Source: Litorimonas taeanensis (GTDB lineage: Bacteria; Pseudomonadota; Alphaproteobacteria; Caulobacterales; Maricaulaceae). From it: 64,000 nucleotides of DNA. The position numbers were made by a program, and so were the translations under genes. The stretch lies in contig NZ_RBII01000002.1 of the NCBI RefSeq assembly GCF_003634015.1, positions 124,001 to 188,000 on the forward strand, read 5' to 3'. A model generated the notes under the pieces. The model saw nothing but the letters and a program-made list of their open reading frames with translations. It had not been told where the DNA came from and made no database searches. This document shows, in pieces, positions 50,275 through 59,376 of the stretch. Position 1 is the stretch's first letter. The number at the start of each line of letters is the position of its first letter.

Positions 50275-51092
50275 GCGGCGGCGATACAACTGCCTTTTAT
50301 TATTTCGAAAAAATATTAACCCAACTCGCCCAGATCTCCCTCAATGATTTAACGGTCGGCCGGATTAAACGCGAAGCTCGAGTTTCGTTTCCCACACAAT
50401 CAAATGCAACAATTAATAGGCACTTCATGGGCTTGGTGTCTGTAATCTTGAATCATGCGGCGGACGAAAAAATGATTCCAGCTGTTCGAATGAAGCGCCT
50501 CCCAGTCAAGAAAACTCGTATAGATTGGCAACCCCCCTCTGTAATAGAAAATCTAATCGATGTTGCGGGTGATATGGCGCCGTTGATTACCTTCGTAGTG
50601 GGCACAGGGGCGCGCACAAATGAAGTCTTTCGTCTTGATTGGAAAGATGTCTCCCCGAAAGGCGAACGCGTCACACTTTGGCGAACCAAAGGAAATCACC
50701 CACGCTCTATCGATCTCTGCCCACGCACCCGAGCTGCGCTGCCAGAGAGAGGCATTGGCTTTGTCTGGAAACGTCAAGACGGCCAACCTTGGAGTGAAGC
50801 ACCCAATGGTAGGTTTTATGGACCCGCCCGGAAACTTTCACGTATATGCAAAGCACATGAATTACCTAATATCGGAATTCACAGCCTTCGTCACAGCTGG
50901 GCCAGCTGGCAGTATGCAATAGATAAAGACCCAATTGCCTTAATGGGGCGTGGCGGTTGGACATCGCTTAAAATGGTTCTTAATTACGCACACCTCGCCA
51001 CTGATGACCTTGCCCAGCAAGTGGAAGAATATGGTTGGTTTTCAAATCAAACTGGGCAAAATCTGGGCAAAATACAAGACCATGCAATTTAA
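50061..51092 (+). CDS. int: Tyrosine integrase
   Basis: This is a 343-residue protein. The N-terminal arm-binding domain (about 1-50) has WRIRGTLHG and RSRAEAEQIRKAWE. The catalytic domain has Arg185 (GTGARTNEVFRL), a Lys region (WRTKGNHPR), His274-x2-Arg277 (IHSLRHSWAS), Trp300 in the box-III position (MGRGGW) and nucleophile Tyr309 (VLNYAHL). It lies 38 bases from attR. It catalyses integration and, with the upstream putative excisionase, excision at tRNA-Arg. The two arm-type repeats encode its last residues (TGQNLGK). The 214-base overlap with the upstream gene is unusually long. Confidence 0.92.
   Translation: MLKLDQRPSGIWRIRGTLHGVTVDKSARTRSRAEAEQIRKAWEREIFAQIYGFKDNSKNHTFADAAEAWVLSGGDTTAFYYFEKILTQLAQISLNDLTVGRIKREARVSFPTQSNATINRHFMGLVSVILNHAADEKMIPAVRMKRLPVKKTRIDWQPPSVIENLIDVAGDMAPLITFVVGTGARTNEVFRLDWKDVSPKGERVTLWRTKGNHPRSIDLCPRTRAALPERGIGFVWKRQDGQPWSEAPNGRFYGPARKLSRICKAHELPNIGIHSLRHSWASWQYAIDKDPIALMGRGGWTSLKMVLNYAHLATDDLAQQVEEYGWFSNQTGQNLGKIQDHAI
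51010..51070. promoter_or_regulatory. Candidate integrase arm-type sites, right end
   Basis: TGGGCAA at 51053-51059 and 51064-51070 lie inside the integrase 3' end, 11 bp apart and within the same 19-bp block as at the left end. The inverse TTGCCCA is at 51010-51016. The block ends 60 bp inside the attR core. They are proposed binding sites for the integrase arm domain. Confidence 0.6.
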
Positions 51093-51130
51093 ACCATTGT
51101 TTTTATTATCATTTATTCACAATATCAAAC

Positions 51131-51178
51131 GCCCTCCGAAGGCAGAGGTCGCACGTTCGAATCGTGCTAGGTGCGCCA
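51131..51178. other. attR core (48 bp)
   Basis: An exact copy of the 3' 48 bases of tRNA-Arg (2866-2913), without the 5' half of the gene, marks the right end of the prophage. Host sequence resumes at 51179. Confidence 0.95.
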
Positions 51179-51403
51179 TTTCACAAAGATTTAACTTCGT
51201 AGGCTCTTCGTTGTCATTGTGCGCTGGTGCAGACACTCGCTGGTCATACCTGATAGCCTTTAAAGCGATGAGAAAAGGTATGGGCGCGCCTGATTGTCGT
51301 GTGGGTTTTGATGGAATGACTTTCCCCGCCCTAGGGTTTAAATGATTCTATTCTTTGCCGTGTTTACGGTTGGCCTCGTCTGTCTTTCTGTCCATAAGCA
51401 CAT
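51179..51403. other. Host spacer after attR
   Basis: There is no convincing gene between attR and the BtuF-like gene. It holds a 26-codon frame (ATG 51342 to 51422, MILFFAVFTVGLVCLSVHKH) that reads like a short hydrophobic peptide but has no clear ribosome site, and the left arm of a 13-bp inverted repeat (51340-51352, partner 51422-51434). No cobalamin riboswitch was recognised here. Confidence 0.5.
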
Positions 51404-52261
51404 ATGCTTTTTCGGAGCTTAAATAGAATCATTTTGCCAAGCTGTGTTACGACAAGCCTTTTTTTATTGACGGCCTGCCAAGAGCCAAGAGCAACGATAG
51501 CTGTCAAGGCACCGGTTAAAACGGTGAGCACATCGCTTTGCGGAGATAATTATCTGCAAGTCTTTTTGCCTGACACCATTGCGGCTTTATCATGGCAATC
51601 CCGCTCCGCTCTTTCACGTGCCTCGCCTGAACATAAAGCCTTACCCCAAGTCAAAGCTACGCCTGAAACACTTTTGGGTTGGCGGGATTCGCTTATCCTT
51701 TTAGGGGCCGGCGAAAGTCATGGCCTTAAAATCACGTTGCCACATCAAATAGAGTTATCTTGGGGAGAAGACTTCAACAGCGTTTCGAAAAATGCCCGCG
51801 AAATCTTGTCTGCTTTATCATATTCAAAAGACCGTCTATTGTTATGGGAAGATAGGCTTAAAACCTTATTGACGAAAACAAGTTCCATTCCAAAACATCT
51901 GGCCAAACCCAAAATTTTATACCTGTCACGCGCGGGCGGGAGCGCAGGCCCGCAGACCTTTATTGATAGCGTTATAACAGCAGCAGGCGGCGAAAATATT
52001 AATCCCCAATCGGGTTGGCATACGCCAAATATTGAAACCGTTTTATCTTATGAACCCGATATTATTTTGACGAGTTTTTCAGGCGGCAATTATCACTCCC
52101 GCAGTGATATAACTAACCCTGTGATTAGGGACTATTTGGCCAATAAAACCATCATAGATATAGACGGGTCTTTTTGGCCATGCGCTGGGCCGGGATTGCT
52201 TGACGCCGCCGAGCAATTACAAGACGCAATAATAAAGTGGCAGAGCTTGCACGATGCGTAA
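51404..52261 (+). CDS. btuF: Cobalamin/metal-chelate ABC transporter substrate-binding lipoprotein (BtuF-like)
   Basis: This 285-residue protein has a lipoprotein signal (TSLFLLTAC, Cys about 25). It shows a two-lobe helical-backbone binding-protein pattern: DNYLQVFLPDTIAALSWQSR, ETLLGWRDSLILLGAGESHG, KPKILYLSRAGGSAGPQTFI, VLSYEPDIILTSFSGGNYHS. It overlaps the permease by eight bases. With the BtuC- and BtuD-like genes downstream it forms a complete importer. The substrate is inferred to be cobalamin from the BtuB-like receptor across the prophage; heme or siderophore are alternatives. Confidence 0.8.
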   Translation: MLFRSLNRIILPSCVTTSLFLLTACQEPRATIAVKAPVKTVSTSLCGDNYLQVFLPDTIAALSWQSRSALSRASPEHKALPQVKATPETLLGWRDSLILLGAGESHGLKITLPHQIELSWGEDFNSVSKNAREILSALSYSKDRLLLWEDRLKTLLTKTSSIPKHLAKPKILYLSRAGGSAGPQTFIDSVITAAGGENINPQSGWHTPNIETVLSYEPDIILTSFSGGNYHSRSDITNPVIRDYLANKTIIDIDGSFWPCAGPGLLDAAEQLQDAIIKWQSLHDA

Positions 52262-53237
52262 CCTATTCCTCTTTTTCGGCCTTATCATCGGCACAGCCAT
52301 ATTGATATATGGCGCTTTATTTTTAGGGTCTACAGCCTTATCTCCGCGGGCTGTTTGGTTGGCGGTCATGGGACAAGGGGACCCCCTTACTCAGACTATC
52401 ATTACTGAGGTTCGTCTCCCTCGCCTTTTACTTGCCCTTTGCATTGGCGCGGGGCTCGGCGGCTCTGGAGCCGCCTTGCAGGGCTACACACGCAATGATT
52501 TAGCTGCGCCTGGCCTATTGGGGTTTTCGGCCTGCGCGGCATTAGGGGCTGTTTGCGCGCTATATTTTGGACAGCGATTATGGATAACGCCCGCTGCCAT
52601 TTTAGGCGCTTTAATTGGAGCAGGTTTGATATTTACTATGACATTGGCCAAGGGCCACGCAGGAGAAAGCTCAGGGCAATTAATTCTCGCAGGTATTGGG
52701 ATTGGGGCCCTCGCAACAGCGCTAACGGGCTTATTAATGAACCTTGCCCCTAACCCTTGGGCCCTGTCCGAAATTGTATATTGGATGATGGGGTCATTGG
52801 ATAAGGCCCATATGGACCAAGTATGGATTTGCGCGGGATTTACGCTTTTGGGTTTACTGTGTTTAACCTTCACTGGGGCGTATTTAAAAAGCCTCAGCCT
52901 AGGAGAAGAAACGGCTAAGAGTCTTGGCGTGAATTTACGGTTTACTCAGGCCCTCATTATCACAGGTACAGCGCTTTGTGTGGGCAGCGGCGTCGCAGTA
53001 GCCGGAGCAATTGGTTTTGTTGGCTTATTTATCCCTCATATTATGCGGTTTTTAATTGGCCCTAACCCGGCAAGACTTATTCCATTCTCTGCTCTCGCTG
53101 GAGGGTTATTCTTACTTTTAACGGATACTGCTATCCGTGTGACTAGCGGGCCGGGCACGCCGCTTTATCTCGGCGTTGTTACGGCGCTCATCGGTGTACC
53201 TTTCTTTTTATATCTGGCCATGAGGGCTCAGCCATGA
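52254..53237 (+). CDS. btuC: FecCD/BtuC-type ABC transporter permease
   Basis: This 327-residue integral membrane protein has about ten helices and typical FecCD blocks: VRLPRLLLALCIGAGLGGSG, AALQGYTRNDLAAPGLLGFS, MNLAPNPWALSEIVYWMMGS, AGAIGFVGLFIPHIMRFLIG. It spans the inner membrane and forms the substrate channel with the ATPase. Start and stop overlap its neighbours, so it is one operon. Confidence 0.9.
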   Translation: MRNLFLFFGLIIGTAILIYGALFLGSTALSPRAVWLAVMGQGDPLTQTIITEVRLPRLLLALCIGAGLGGSGAALQGYTRNDLAAPGLLGFSACAALGAVCALYFGQRLWITPAAILGALIGAGLIFTMTLAKGHAGESSGQLILAGIGIGALATALTGLLMNLAPNPWALSEIVYWMMGSLDKAHMDQVWICAGFTLLGLLCLTFTGAYLKSLSLGEETAKSLGVNLRFTQALIITGTALCVGSGVAVAGAIGFVGLFIPHIMRFLIGPNPARLIPFSALAGGLFLLLTDTAIRVTSGPGTPLYLGVVTALIGVPFFLYLAMRAQP

Positions 53238-53959
53238 CGCTATATGCTGAGAATTTAAATGCCGCTTACGGCAAAACGGATGTCTTAAACGATGTCTCCG
53301 TCCAATTTGAAAGAGAAAAGTTTTACGCGTTAATAGGTCCAAATGGATCGGGAAAATCGACTTTATTAAAAGTTCTTGCCGGTCTGAAAACGCCAACAGG
53401 CGGAACTATAAAAGGTCTCTCAAACGTGACGCCTCACGCTCAGCAGATCGCCTATTTATCGCAAACACGTATAGCCCACCCTCTTATGACAGTCTCGGAC
53501 ATTGTTGCTTTGGGCCGCGCCCCCTATCGCAAACCTTTTGGCAATTTAACCTCTCATGACAAAAATAGCATAGAGATGGCCATAGAGAAAACGGATCTAA
53601 CCGCTTTGAGAGATAAAGCCTATGGAAAGCTCTCTGGCGGGCAGCAGGCTCGTGTTTTGCTTGCACGCGCCTTGGCCGTAGACGCCCCCATCTTATTGGT
53701 AGATGAACCTGCCGCAGCGCTAGATCCCTATTATCAACTTACAATATTAGAATTGCTTGAGCAGGAAGCACTAACAGGTAAAACTGTCATTGCTGCGCTC
53801 CATGACCTTGCCTTAATCCAGCAATTTTCTGATGAAATTGTTGTTATGAAGAATGGATATATTCAAGCAAAAGGACAGGCTGAAACAACACTCACCAATG
53901 AAATATTGGCGTCTGTATTTCATATAAAAAAAACGGGCGGCAAGTACCGGCCCGTTTGA
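53234..53959 (+). CDS. btuD: ABC transporter ATP-binding protein (BtuD-like)
   Basis: This 241-residue ATPase has Walker A (GPNGSGKSTLLK), Q-loop (YLSQTR), signature LSGGQQARVLLARAL, Walker B (ILLVDEPAAAL) and H-loop (AALHDLALI), all intact. It powers the permease. It overlaps the permease stop by four bases, and its end lies within a bidirectional terminator. Confidence 0.92.
   Translation: MTLYAENLNAAYGKTDVLNDVSVQFEREKFYALIGPNGSGKSTLLKVLAGLKTPTGGTIKGLSNVTPHAQQIAYLSQTRIAHPLMTVSDIVALGRAPYRKPFGNLTSHDKNSIEMAIEKTDLTALRDKAYGKLSGGQQARVLLARALAVDAPILLVDEPAAALDPYYQLTILELLEQEALTGKTVIAALHDLALIQQFSDEIVVMKNGYIQAKGQAETTLTNEILASVFHIKKTGGKYRPV
53931..53957. terminator. Bidirectional terminator between BtuD and S9 peptidase genes
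   Basis: AAACGGGC (53931-53938) and GCCCGTTT (53950-53957) form a perfect 8-bp stem with an 11-base loop. An A-run lies before it and GATTTTATTT after it, so it can stop transcription from both the importer operon (+) and the convergent peptidase gene (-). Confidence 0.8.
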
Positions 53960-53988
53960 TTTTATTTGTCATGGGAAGGGAACAACCC

Positions 53989-55995
53989 TTATTTCGCGAA
54001 TTCGCTCTTACCCAGATTACGCTCAAGGAATTTGTCTAGCCCTTTGAAAAAGGCTTTCCGGTTTTCCTCATTTGAAAGATAATGATCTTCTTTCTCAAAT
54101 TCCATATAAGTCACATTTGCATCACTTTTTCTCAGCGCACTTTTCATACGTCTAAACTGATTGAAATCGACTTGTTGGTCGTATTTACCGTGCGCCAAAA
54201 ATAAAGGCACGGTCATGTCTTCTGCAATTTTTACAGGGGAATTTGCTTTAATATCATCTTTGTCTTTAAAGCCATTGCCAATAAAGGCACGAGATGTTTG
54301 GCGACCAAAACGATATTGTTTTTGCTCCCGCATGAACCCTTTTATGTCTGTGAGGGCGGCCATCGCAATAGCACATGTATAGAGGTCTGGTTGTTTAGCA
54401 GCCCCCATCAAAGCCGCATAACCGCCATATGACCACCCTGCTATACAAATACGGTCTGGGTCAGCATAGCCTTTTTCAATAAGCCATTTCGTACCATCTT
54501 CGACATCATCTTGCATGACGGTCCAATTATCGCGCCCAGCCTGTTCGAAAGATTTACCATAACCTTCAGAGCCTCTGAAGTTCATTTGTAAAACCCCATA
54601 ACCTCGCGTAGCAAAAAACTGCGCAAAATAATCAAATCGTTTTGCATCCCGCGCATAAGGACCACCGTGAGGTAAAACAATGAAGGGAAGGTTTTTGAAC
54701 TGAGATGTTTCAGTTATAGAAGGTGGAAGTGTTACAAAACTCGGGATTTTTTGATTATCGCGGGCACTATAACTAATGCTAACGACTTCACCCAATTCTT
54801 GTGGTTTTAGAGAAGGTCTTAAGCCTGCTAATTTTTTAAATTTCTTGTTACTGCTTTCGTAAAGCATGATGGCACCAGGATCATAGGGACTGGACACCTT
54901 AAATAATATTGTTTTTCCGTCCTGTGATTGGTCAATATGATCGACTGTGAAGCCAATAAACTGCTCCCGAATATTTTGCATAATAGTGACTGTGTCACCC
55001 AACATTTCAGTTTGCGGTGTGTCTCCAGTGAATTTTGCTCCGATAATTTTATCCCCATCATGCGATAAGATTACACCCGTCGCATCATATGTATTATTAT
55101 GATAAATTGTCCGCGTGATTGATTTCTTTGACAGATCATAGACATAGAGCCCAATCGTATCTTGGCCTTGATAGCTACTAATTATGAGCTCGTCTGGGTT
55201 TGATGTAAAACCATGAATATCTGTATCGCTCTCCAGTCCAGTGTAATCGTCAGCCGAATTCCAATCCCCGGTTTTACTATCCCGAATACGCATAACCCAA
55301 CTGGCGTCTGAATCATCTGCTCGACCTTGGCCAATTCGGGGCTCCCCTGTGAGGTCTGTGTACCAATACTGGACATCTGGCATCCCGCGTTGAACAACCG
55401 TATCTGAGCCAGTTGACACGTTTACACGGCGAATATCGGGCTTAATGTTATTATCATTTTCAGAATATGACATTAGGATGTGGTCAGGGTCATCCTCTAA
55501 CCAATCGACAACAATATTATTAAATTGACGAAAGACGCTGCTTTTTGCCAGACGGCTTCCTGTACTAGGCCTGCCGCTTTTTGATGGATCTACTAATATA
55601 CTCCCTTTCATAGAATTAGTATCTAGTGAATAGAGATAGCCTGTTCGATATGGCACACCACCGGATTCTTCGCTTTGCCAAAAAGACAATATTACCCGGT
55701 GATCATTCACCCACTTCACATATTCTGGCTTAACCCCCTCGCCCAAGCCTATAGCTTTGGGGCTAGATTCTTTTTCTTTTAAATTTGTCATGGCAAGAAC
55801 CGTACGGCCATCTTTATTCATTATATAAGCAATTTTCGAAGAATCTGGAGATAAAGCAGCGTCATGAATATCAGGCAGTTTCCCGAAAAGCTCCGCGGCG
55901 GGCGGCGCAGCATGGGCCTGATTGAAAGAAGAAGAAAGAGGAGCGCCTAACAGGAAGCTTAGAAGCAAACTCCCAAACATTATTTTATTTAACAT
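53989..55995 (-). CDS. Secreted S9 family prolyl oligopeptidase-like peptidase
   Basis: This 668-residue protein has a signal peptide (FGSLLLSFLLGAPLSSSFNQAHAA). Residues about 35-400 look like a beta-propeller, and the C-terminal 250 residues are an alpha/beta hydrolase: FRGSEGYGKSFEQAGR, CIAGWSYGGYAALMGAA (nucleophile Ser), FLAHGKYDQQVDFNQ (Asp) and FEKEDHYLSN (His). It likely cleaves peptides in the periplasm or outside the cell. Confidence 0.9.
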   Translation of the reverse strand: MLNKIMFGSLLLSFLLGAPLSSSFNQAHAAPPAAELFGKLPDIHDAALSPDSSKIAYIMNKDGRTVLAMTNLKEKESSPKAIGLGEGVKPEYVKWVNDHRVILSFWQSEESGGVPYRTGYLYSLDTNSMKGSILVDPSKSGRPSTGSRLAKSSVFRQFNNIVVDWLEDDPDHILMSYSENDNNIKPDIRRVNVSTGSDTVVQRGMPDVQYWYTDLTGEPRIGQGRADDSDASWVMRIRDSKTGDWNSADDYTGLESDTDIHGFTSNPDELIISSYQGQDTIGLYVYDLSKKSITRTIYHNNTYDATGVILSHDGDKIIGAKFTGDTPQTEMLGDTVTIMQNIREQFIGFTVDHIDQSQDGKTILFKVSSPYDPGAIMLYESSNKKFKKLAGLRPSLKPQELGEVVSISYSARDNQKIPSFVTLPPSITETSQFKNLPFIVLPHGGPYARDAKRFDYFAQFFATRGYGVLQMNFRGSEGYGKSFEQAGRDNWTVMQDDVEDGTKWLIEKGYADPDRICIAGWSYGGYAALMGAAKQPDLYTCAIAMAALTDIKGFMREQKQYRFGRQTSRAFIGNGFKDKDDIKANSPVKIAEDMTVPLFLAHGKYDQQVDFNQFRRMKSALRKSDANVTYMEFEKEDHYLSNEENRKAFFKGLDKFLERNLGKSEFAK

Positions 55996-56046
55996 AGAGA
56001 ATGACCCTGATTAATCTTGCCCTTTCTTATCACAGGATTTGCTATT

Positions 56047-57084
56047 TTAAAGTGTAAAATGCTTTGATAGCCTCAAACCTTGCGATTGGTAATGTGAGCC
56101 CTTTGTACCGTATAATTCCTGTGGATCTTCACTGAGTGGTTCAAAAACGAGCTTGGCAACAGATTGCCCGTGACGGAGCAAAAATGGCACGTCCCGCCCG
56201 CGAACCTCTAAGACGGCACGGCTACCCTGTCCGCCCGCTTCTTCTAGGCCAAAACCCGGATCGAAGAACCCTGCATAATGCGCGCGGAACTCGCCAATCT
56301 CGGGCGCAATAGGTGCCATTTCTGCGGCTCGGTTTTGCGGAATACAAACAGCTTCTTGACTGGCTAAAATATAGAATTCTTCCGGATCCAATACAAGTTG
56401 CTCATTGGGCGCCATCAAAGGTTCCCAATAGTCTCGGGCTTTATGAGCGCCGATACCGCGTAAATCCACCATCCCCGAATGTCGGCGGGCGCGCCATCCA
56501 ATAATATCAGACCCATCAATCCCGCGCAGGTCAATGCTGACAGTTTGCGTGTTTAATATTTGCGCCTCACCAGAACGAAAACGCAGCTGAACAAGTCGGT
56601 CACCTGGACGGACCAATATAGGAAAAGTTCGCGGCGCAACTTCGACATAAAGTGGGCCCGAATATCCAGCTGGCACAGAATCAAATCGGGTCGCTCCATC
56701 GCAAATCACACGGGTAAAGACGTCCAATCGCCCTGTAGAACTTTTGGGGTTGGCTGCTGCGCTTAGGTTTTTGGGTAAATCTAGCGCTTCAACCAGAGGC
56801 AAAAGATAAACACAGCCAGTTTCCAATACCGCTCCGTGAGTAATATCGAATGAATGGAGGCATAAATCCTGCAAAGTATCTTTGATAATGCCCCCTTCCC
56901 CGGGTAGATAGCTTGCTCGCATACGATAGGCCGTAACCCCTAATTGCAGGTCCAAGCTGGCAGGTTGAACAAGCGGCGGCAGTTCTTGGGCATCAGGGAA
57001 AAGGTCATCTATTTCGGAATTCCGAATGACCCCTGAATCGATTAAATCCCGAATAGCTTGCTCTGGTAAAATGCCCTTATTCAT
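56047..57084 (-). CDS. dcd: 2'-deoxycytidine 5'-triphosphate deaminase (long form)
   Basis: This is about 345 residues from ATG 57084; GTG 57114 is the alternative start. Family blocks are LVQPASLDLQLGVTAYRMRA, SAAANPKSSTGRLDVFTRVI, GYSGPLYVEVAPRTFPILVR and GDRLVQLRFR. The enzyme deaminates dCTP to dUTP for thymidylate synthesis. The length of about 345 is the duplicated-domain form common in Alphaproteobacteria, longer than the enterobacterial 193. Confidence 0.9.
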   Translation of the reverse strand: MNKGILPEQAIRDLIDSGVIRNSEIDDLFPDAQELPPLVQPASLDLQLGVTAYRMRASYLPGEGGIIKDTLQDLCLHSFDITHGAVLETGCVYLLPLVEALDLPKNLSAAANPKSSTGRLDVFTRVICDGATRFDSVPAGYSGPLYVEVAPRTFPILVRPGDRLVQLRFRSGEAQILNTQTVSIDLRGIDGSDIIGWRARRHSGMVDLRGIGAHKARDYWEPLMAPNEQLVLDPEEFYILASQEAVCIPQNRAAEMAPIAPEIGEFRAHYAGFFDPGFGLEEAGGQGSRAVLEVRGRDVPFLLRHGQSVAKLVFEPLSEDPQELYGTKGSHYQSQGLRLSKHFTL

Positions 57085-57247
57085 AAAAACGGCGTACCAT
57101 GCCTTTCGCGTCACACAAGAATGAACTGCAAATTTATGTCTTAATATGGTCTAAAGACTTGCGACTCTGGATTTCTAGGCGCAATATCTTGCAAGAGGGG
57201 TCGAAAACGCAATCCTTGCGCTTTTGATACGAGAGGGAGACTGGGGT

Positions 57248-57688
57248 ATGCCTGACTTAGAGGGTTTCGTCATTAATGACATTGAAATGCCAATTTCGTT
57301 TGAACAACGTACAAAGGATGTCATTGTTCGTGTCGAACCTGAATTCCTAGCTGAACAATCCTCTGTTTCTGACTCCCGTTTTATTTGGGCCTATACAGTC
57401 GAAATCGACAATCAAGGCACGAAAGACCTACAAGTAACGGGTCGGTTTTGGCAAATCGCAGATAGTCGAGGCCAAGTCCAAGAAGTACGCGGCTCGGGTG
57501 TTGTGGGCGAGCAACCGACTATCAAATCTGGCGAAGTGTTCCGATATACAAGTGGTGCGCCTCTGACGGCGCCATCAGGAATGATGCGCGGTACATATCG
57601 CGTCGAAGCCACAGATGGCGAGAGCTATGACATTGATATCCCAGCTTTTGTCCTCGATAGCCCCCATGAAGGCCTTGTTCTTAACTAG
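57248..57688 (+). CDS. apaG: ApaG domain protein
   Basis: This is about 146 residues from ATG 57248 (an upstream ATG at 57224 is possible). The ApaG beta-sandwich is clear: FIWAYTVEIDNQGTKDLQVT, GRFWQIADSRGQVQEVRGSG, VVGEQPTIKSGEVFRYTSGA and MRGTYRVEATDGESYDIDIP. The family is linked to magnesium/cobalt resistance and binds nucleotide-like ligands, but the biochemical role is unsettled. It lies 60 bases upstream of the RlmN gene on the same strand. Confidence 0.92.
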   Translation: MPDLEGFVINDIEMPISFEQRTKDVIVRVEPEFLAEQSSVSDSRFIWAYTVEIDNQGTKDLQVTGRFWQIADSRGQVQEVRGSGVVGEQPTIKSGEVFRYTSGAPLTAPSGMMRGTYRVEATDGESYDIDIPAFVLDSPHEGLVLN

Positions 57689-57729
57689 AGAACTGTAAAA
57701 ACAGGTGACGGAGCCGCCCTCGCCATGAT

Positions 57730-58944
57730 ATGGGCCCGCCCATGGCTTCAACCACACTCATACAACAGGCAGACATCACGTCATCGTCTGCCGATACGCT
57801 ATCCGTCGATAGTCGCCCGTCCTTAGTAGGCTTAGGGCGTAAAGAAATAGCGGCCCATTTGGAAACAATCGGTATTGAACCGAAAAAAATCCGTATGCGG
57901 ACAAAGCAAATTTTTCACTGGATATATAATTACGGCGTCCGCGAATGGGACGAGATGACTAATATCGCCAAACCTTTGCGCGCTAAACTCTCAGATCATT
58001 TCACCCTCGCCCGCCCAGAGCTCGTCGAACGGCAAATTAGTAAAGATGGCACGCGCAAATATCTGATACGCATGGCGCCGGGCGTCGAAGTCGAGAGCGT
58101 TTTCATCCCTGATGTCTCTAAAACAGGGGCCTTATGTGTGTCTTCCCAAGTCGGTTGTACGCTGACCTGTAAGTTTTGCCATACAGGCACACAGCGCCTT
58201 GTACGTAATTTGACCGCCCGCGAAATCGTGTTGCAAGTTATCATGGCCCGAGATGATCTGGGTGAATGGCCTACAACCCAAGAGAACCGCAGATTGACCA
58301 ATATTGTCTTTATGGGCATGGGCGAGCCACTTTATAATACAGATAATGTTGGGGATTCACTAGACGTGATTTGCGACCCCGAAGGCCTTGGCATTGGCCG
58401 TCGTCGTATCACCGTATCAACCAGCGGCGTTGTACCTGATATTGGCCCCATGGGAGAGCGAACCTCTGCCATGCTCGCCATTTCTCTACATGCTGCAAAT
58501 GATGCGCTGCGAACGCAAATTATGCCCATTAATAAAAAATACCCACTCGCTGAATTAATGCAGGCTTGTCGTGATTACCCCGGGCTTTCAAATTCTCGGC
58601 GTATTACATTTGAATATGTCATGCTTAAAGGCATTAATGACAGCCCAAAACACGCCAAAGAGCTTATAAACCTTTTGAAAGGCATTCCTGCGAAAGTGAA
58701 CCTTATTCCGTTCAACCCTTGGCCAGGCTCTGATTATGAATGTTCAGATTGGGATACAATTGAGACATTTGCCGACATCGTCAATCGGGCGGGCTATGCA
58801 AGTCCTATCCGGACGCCCCGAGGCCGAGACATTTTGGCGGCTTGCGGTCAGTTAAAATCTGAATCAGAGAAAAAGCGCGCTTCCGCCGTTCGTGCCCAAG
58901 CAAAAGCCGAGACAGAGTCCTCCGCCTTATCTGATAAAGGCTAA
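57730..58944 (+). CDS. rlmN: Dual-specificity 23S rRNA/tRNA adenine-C2 methyltransferase RlmN
   Basis: This 404-residue radical-SAM enzyme has the cluster motif CTLTCKFC (Cys143, 147, 150), the preceding [10 protein letters not shown], the substrate motif [27 protein letters not shown], and the C-terminal catalytic Cys in ILAACGQLK. It methylates A2503 of 23S rRNA and A37 of some tRNAs. The second Met (codon 5) is an alternative start. It follows apaG; DUF350 is next. Confidence 0.95.
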   Translation: MGPPMASTTLIQQADITSSSADTLSVDSRPSLVGLGRKEIAAHLETIGIEPKKIRMRTKQIFHWIYNYGVREWDEMTNIAKPLRAKLSDHFTLARPELVERQISKDGTRKYLIRMAPGVEVESVFIPDVSKTGALCVSSQVGCTLTCKFCHTGTQRLVRNLTAREIVLQVIMARDDLGEWPTTQENRRLTNIVFMGMGEPLYNTDNVGDSLDVICDPEGLGIGRRRITVSTSGVVPDIGPMGERTSAMLAISLHAANDALRTQIMPINKKYPLAELMQACRDYPGLSNSRRITFEYVMLKGINDSPKHAKELINLLKGIPAKVNLIPFNPWPGSDYECSDWDTIETFADIVNRAGYASPIRTPRGRDILAACGQLKSESEKKRASAVRAQAKAETESSALSDKG

Positions 58945-58958
58945 TAGAAAGACGAATT

Positions 58959-59372
58959 ATGCAGCCTGCCCTAGACAGTCTGGCCAATGGCCTCCCTATT
59001 TTGATTTTTTATCTGGTTGTTGTCACACTAATTTTTATTGCAGGCCTTGTAATTTATACGCGCCTAACACCGCATAAGGAATTAAAGCTCGTTCAAGAAG
59101 GCAATATGGCCGCCGCCATTCATTTCAGCGCCCTCATCATTGGCTTAACACTCCCTCTCGCTGCGTGTCTGGTGAATCGGTTTAGCCTATTTGATGTTGC
59201 CATATGGGGCACAACCAGTCTTTTCCTTCAGCTCTTTCTCTTTCGCTTAACAGATGCAATTTTCAAAGGCATGCCAAATCGCATTATCAATAATGAGACG
59301 GCGCCAGCGCTTGTATTGGCAGCGTTTAAGCTCGCAGGCTCAATCATTCTCGCTTTAGCTATCGTCGGATAG
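58959..59372 (+). CDS. DUF350 family membrane protein
   Basis: This is a 137-residue protein with four transmembrane helices (about 10-32, 50-70, 78-100, 115-135). Typical DUF350 text is LPILIFYLVVVTLIFIAGLV, GNMAAAIHFSALIIGLTLPL and NETAPALVLAAFKLAGSIIL. Function unknown. It starts 15 bases after RlmN and is followed at once by the protease gene, so they may be cotranscribed. Confidence 0.85.
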   Translation: MQPALDSLANGLPILIFYLVVVTLIFIAGLVIYTRLTPHKELKLVQEGNMAAAIHFSALIIGLTLPLAACLVNRFSLFDVAIWGTTSLFLQLFLFRLTDAIFKGMPNRIINNETAPALVLAAFKLAGSIILALAIVG

Positions 59373-59376
59373 AGCT

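Larger units (their letters stand above)
2866..51178. mobile_element. Complete lambda-like siphovirus prophage integrated in tRNA-Arg
   Basis: A perfect 48-bp direct repeat (2866-2913 and 51131-51178) bounds a module holding every expected temperate-siphovirus function: integrase next to attR, CI/Cro switch, replication genes, terminase, capsid, tail, lysis cassette and cargo genes. The late-gene order (TerS, TerL, gpW, portal, S49 protease/scaffold, gpD, gpE capsid, connectors, tail tube, G/GT, tape measure, tail tip, J) is that of lambda with lambda-type family members. No disrupted structural gene was seen, so the element may be inducible. The length of about 48.3 kb matches a lambda-size genome. 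Confidence 0.95.

Noticed and set aside
50950-51345. 131-codon frame running from integrase through attR
   Set aside because: It is antiphase to the integrase, crosses the tRNA-derived attachment core and looks random beyond it.
51179-51403. Cobalamin riboswitch upstream of the BtuF-like gene
   Set aside because: No B12-box-like GCCACTG element or long structured leader was recognised in the 225-base gap.
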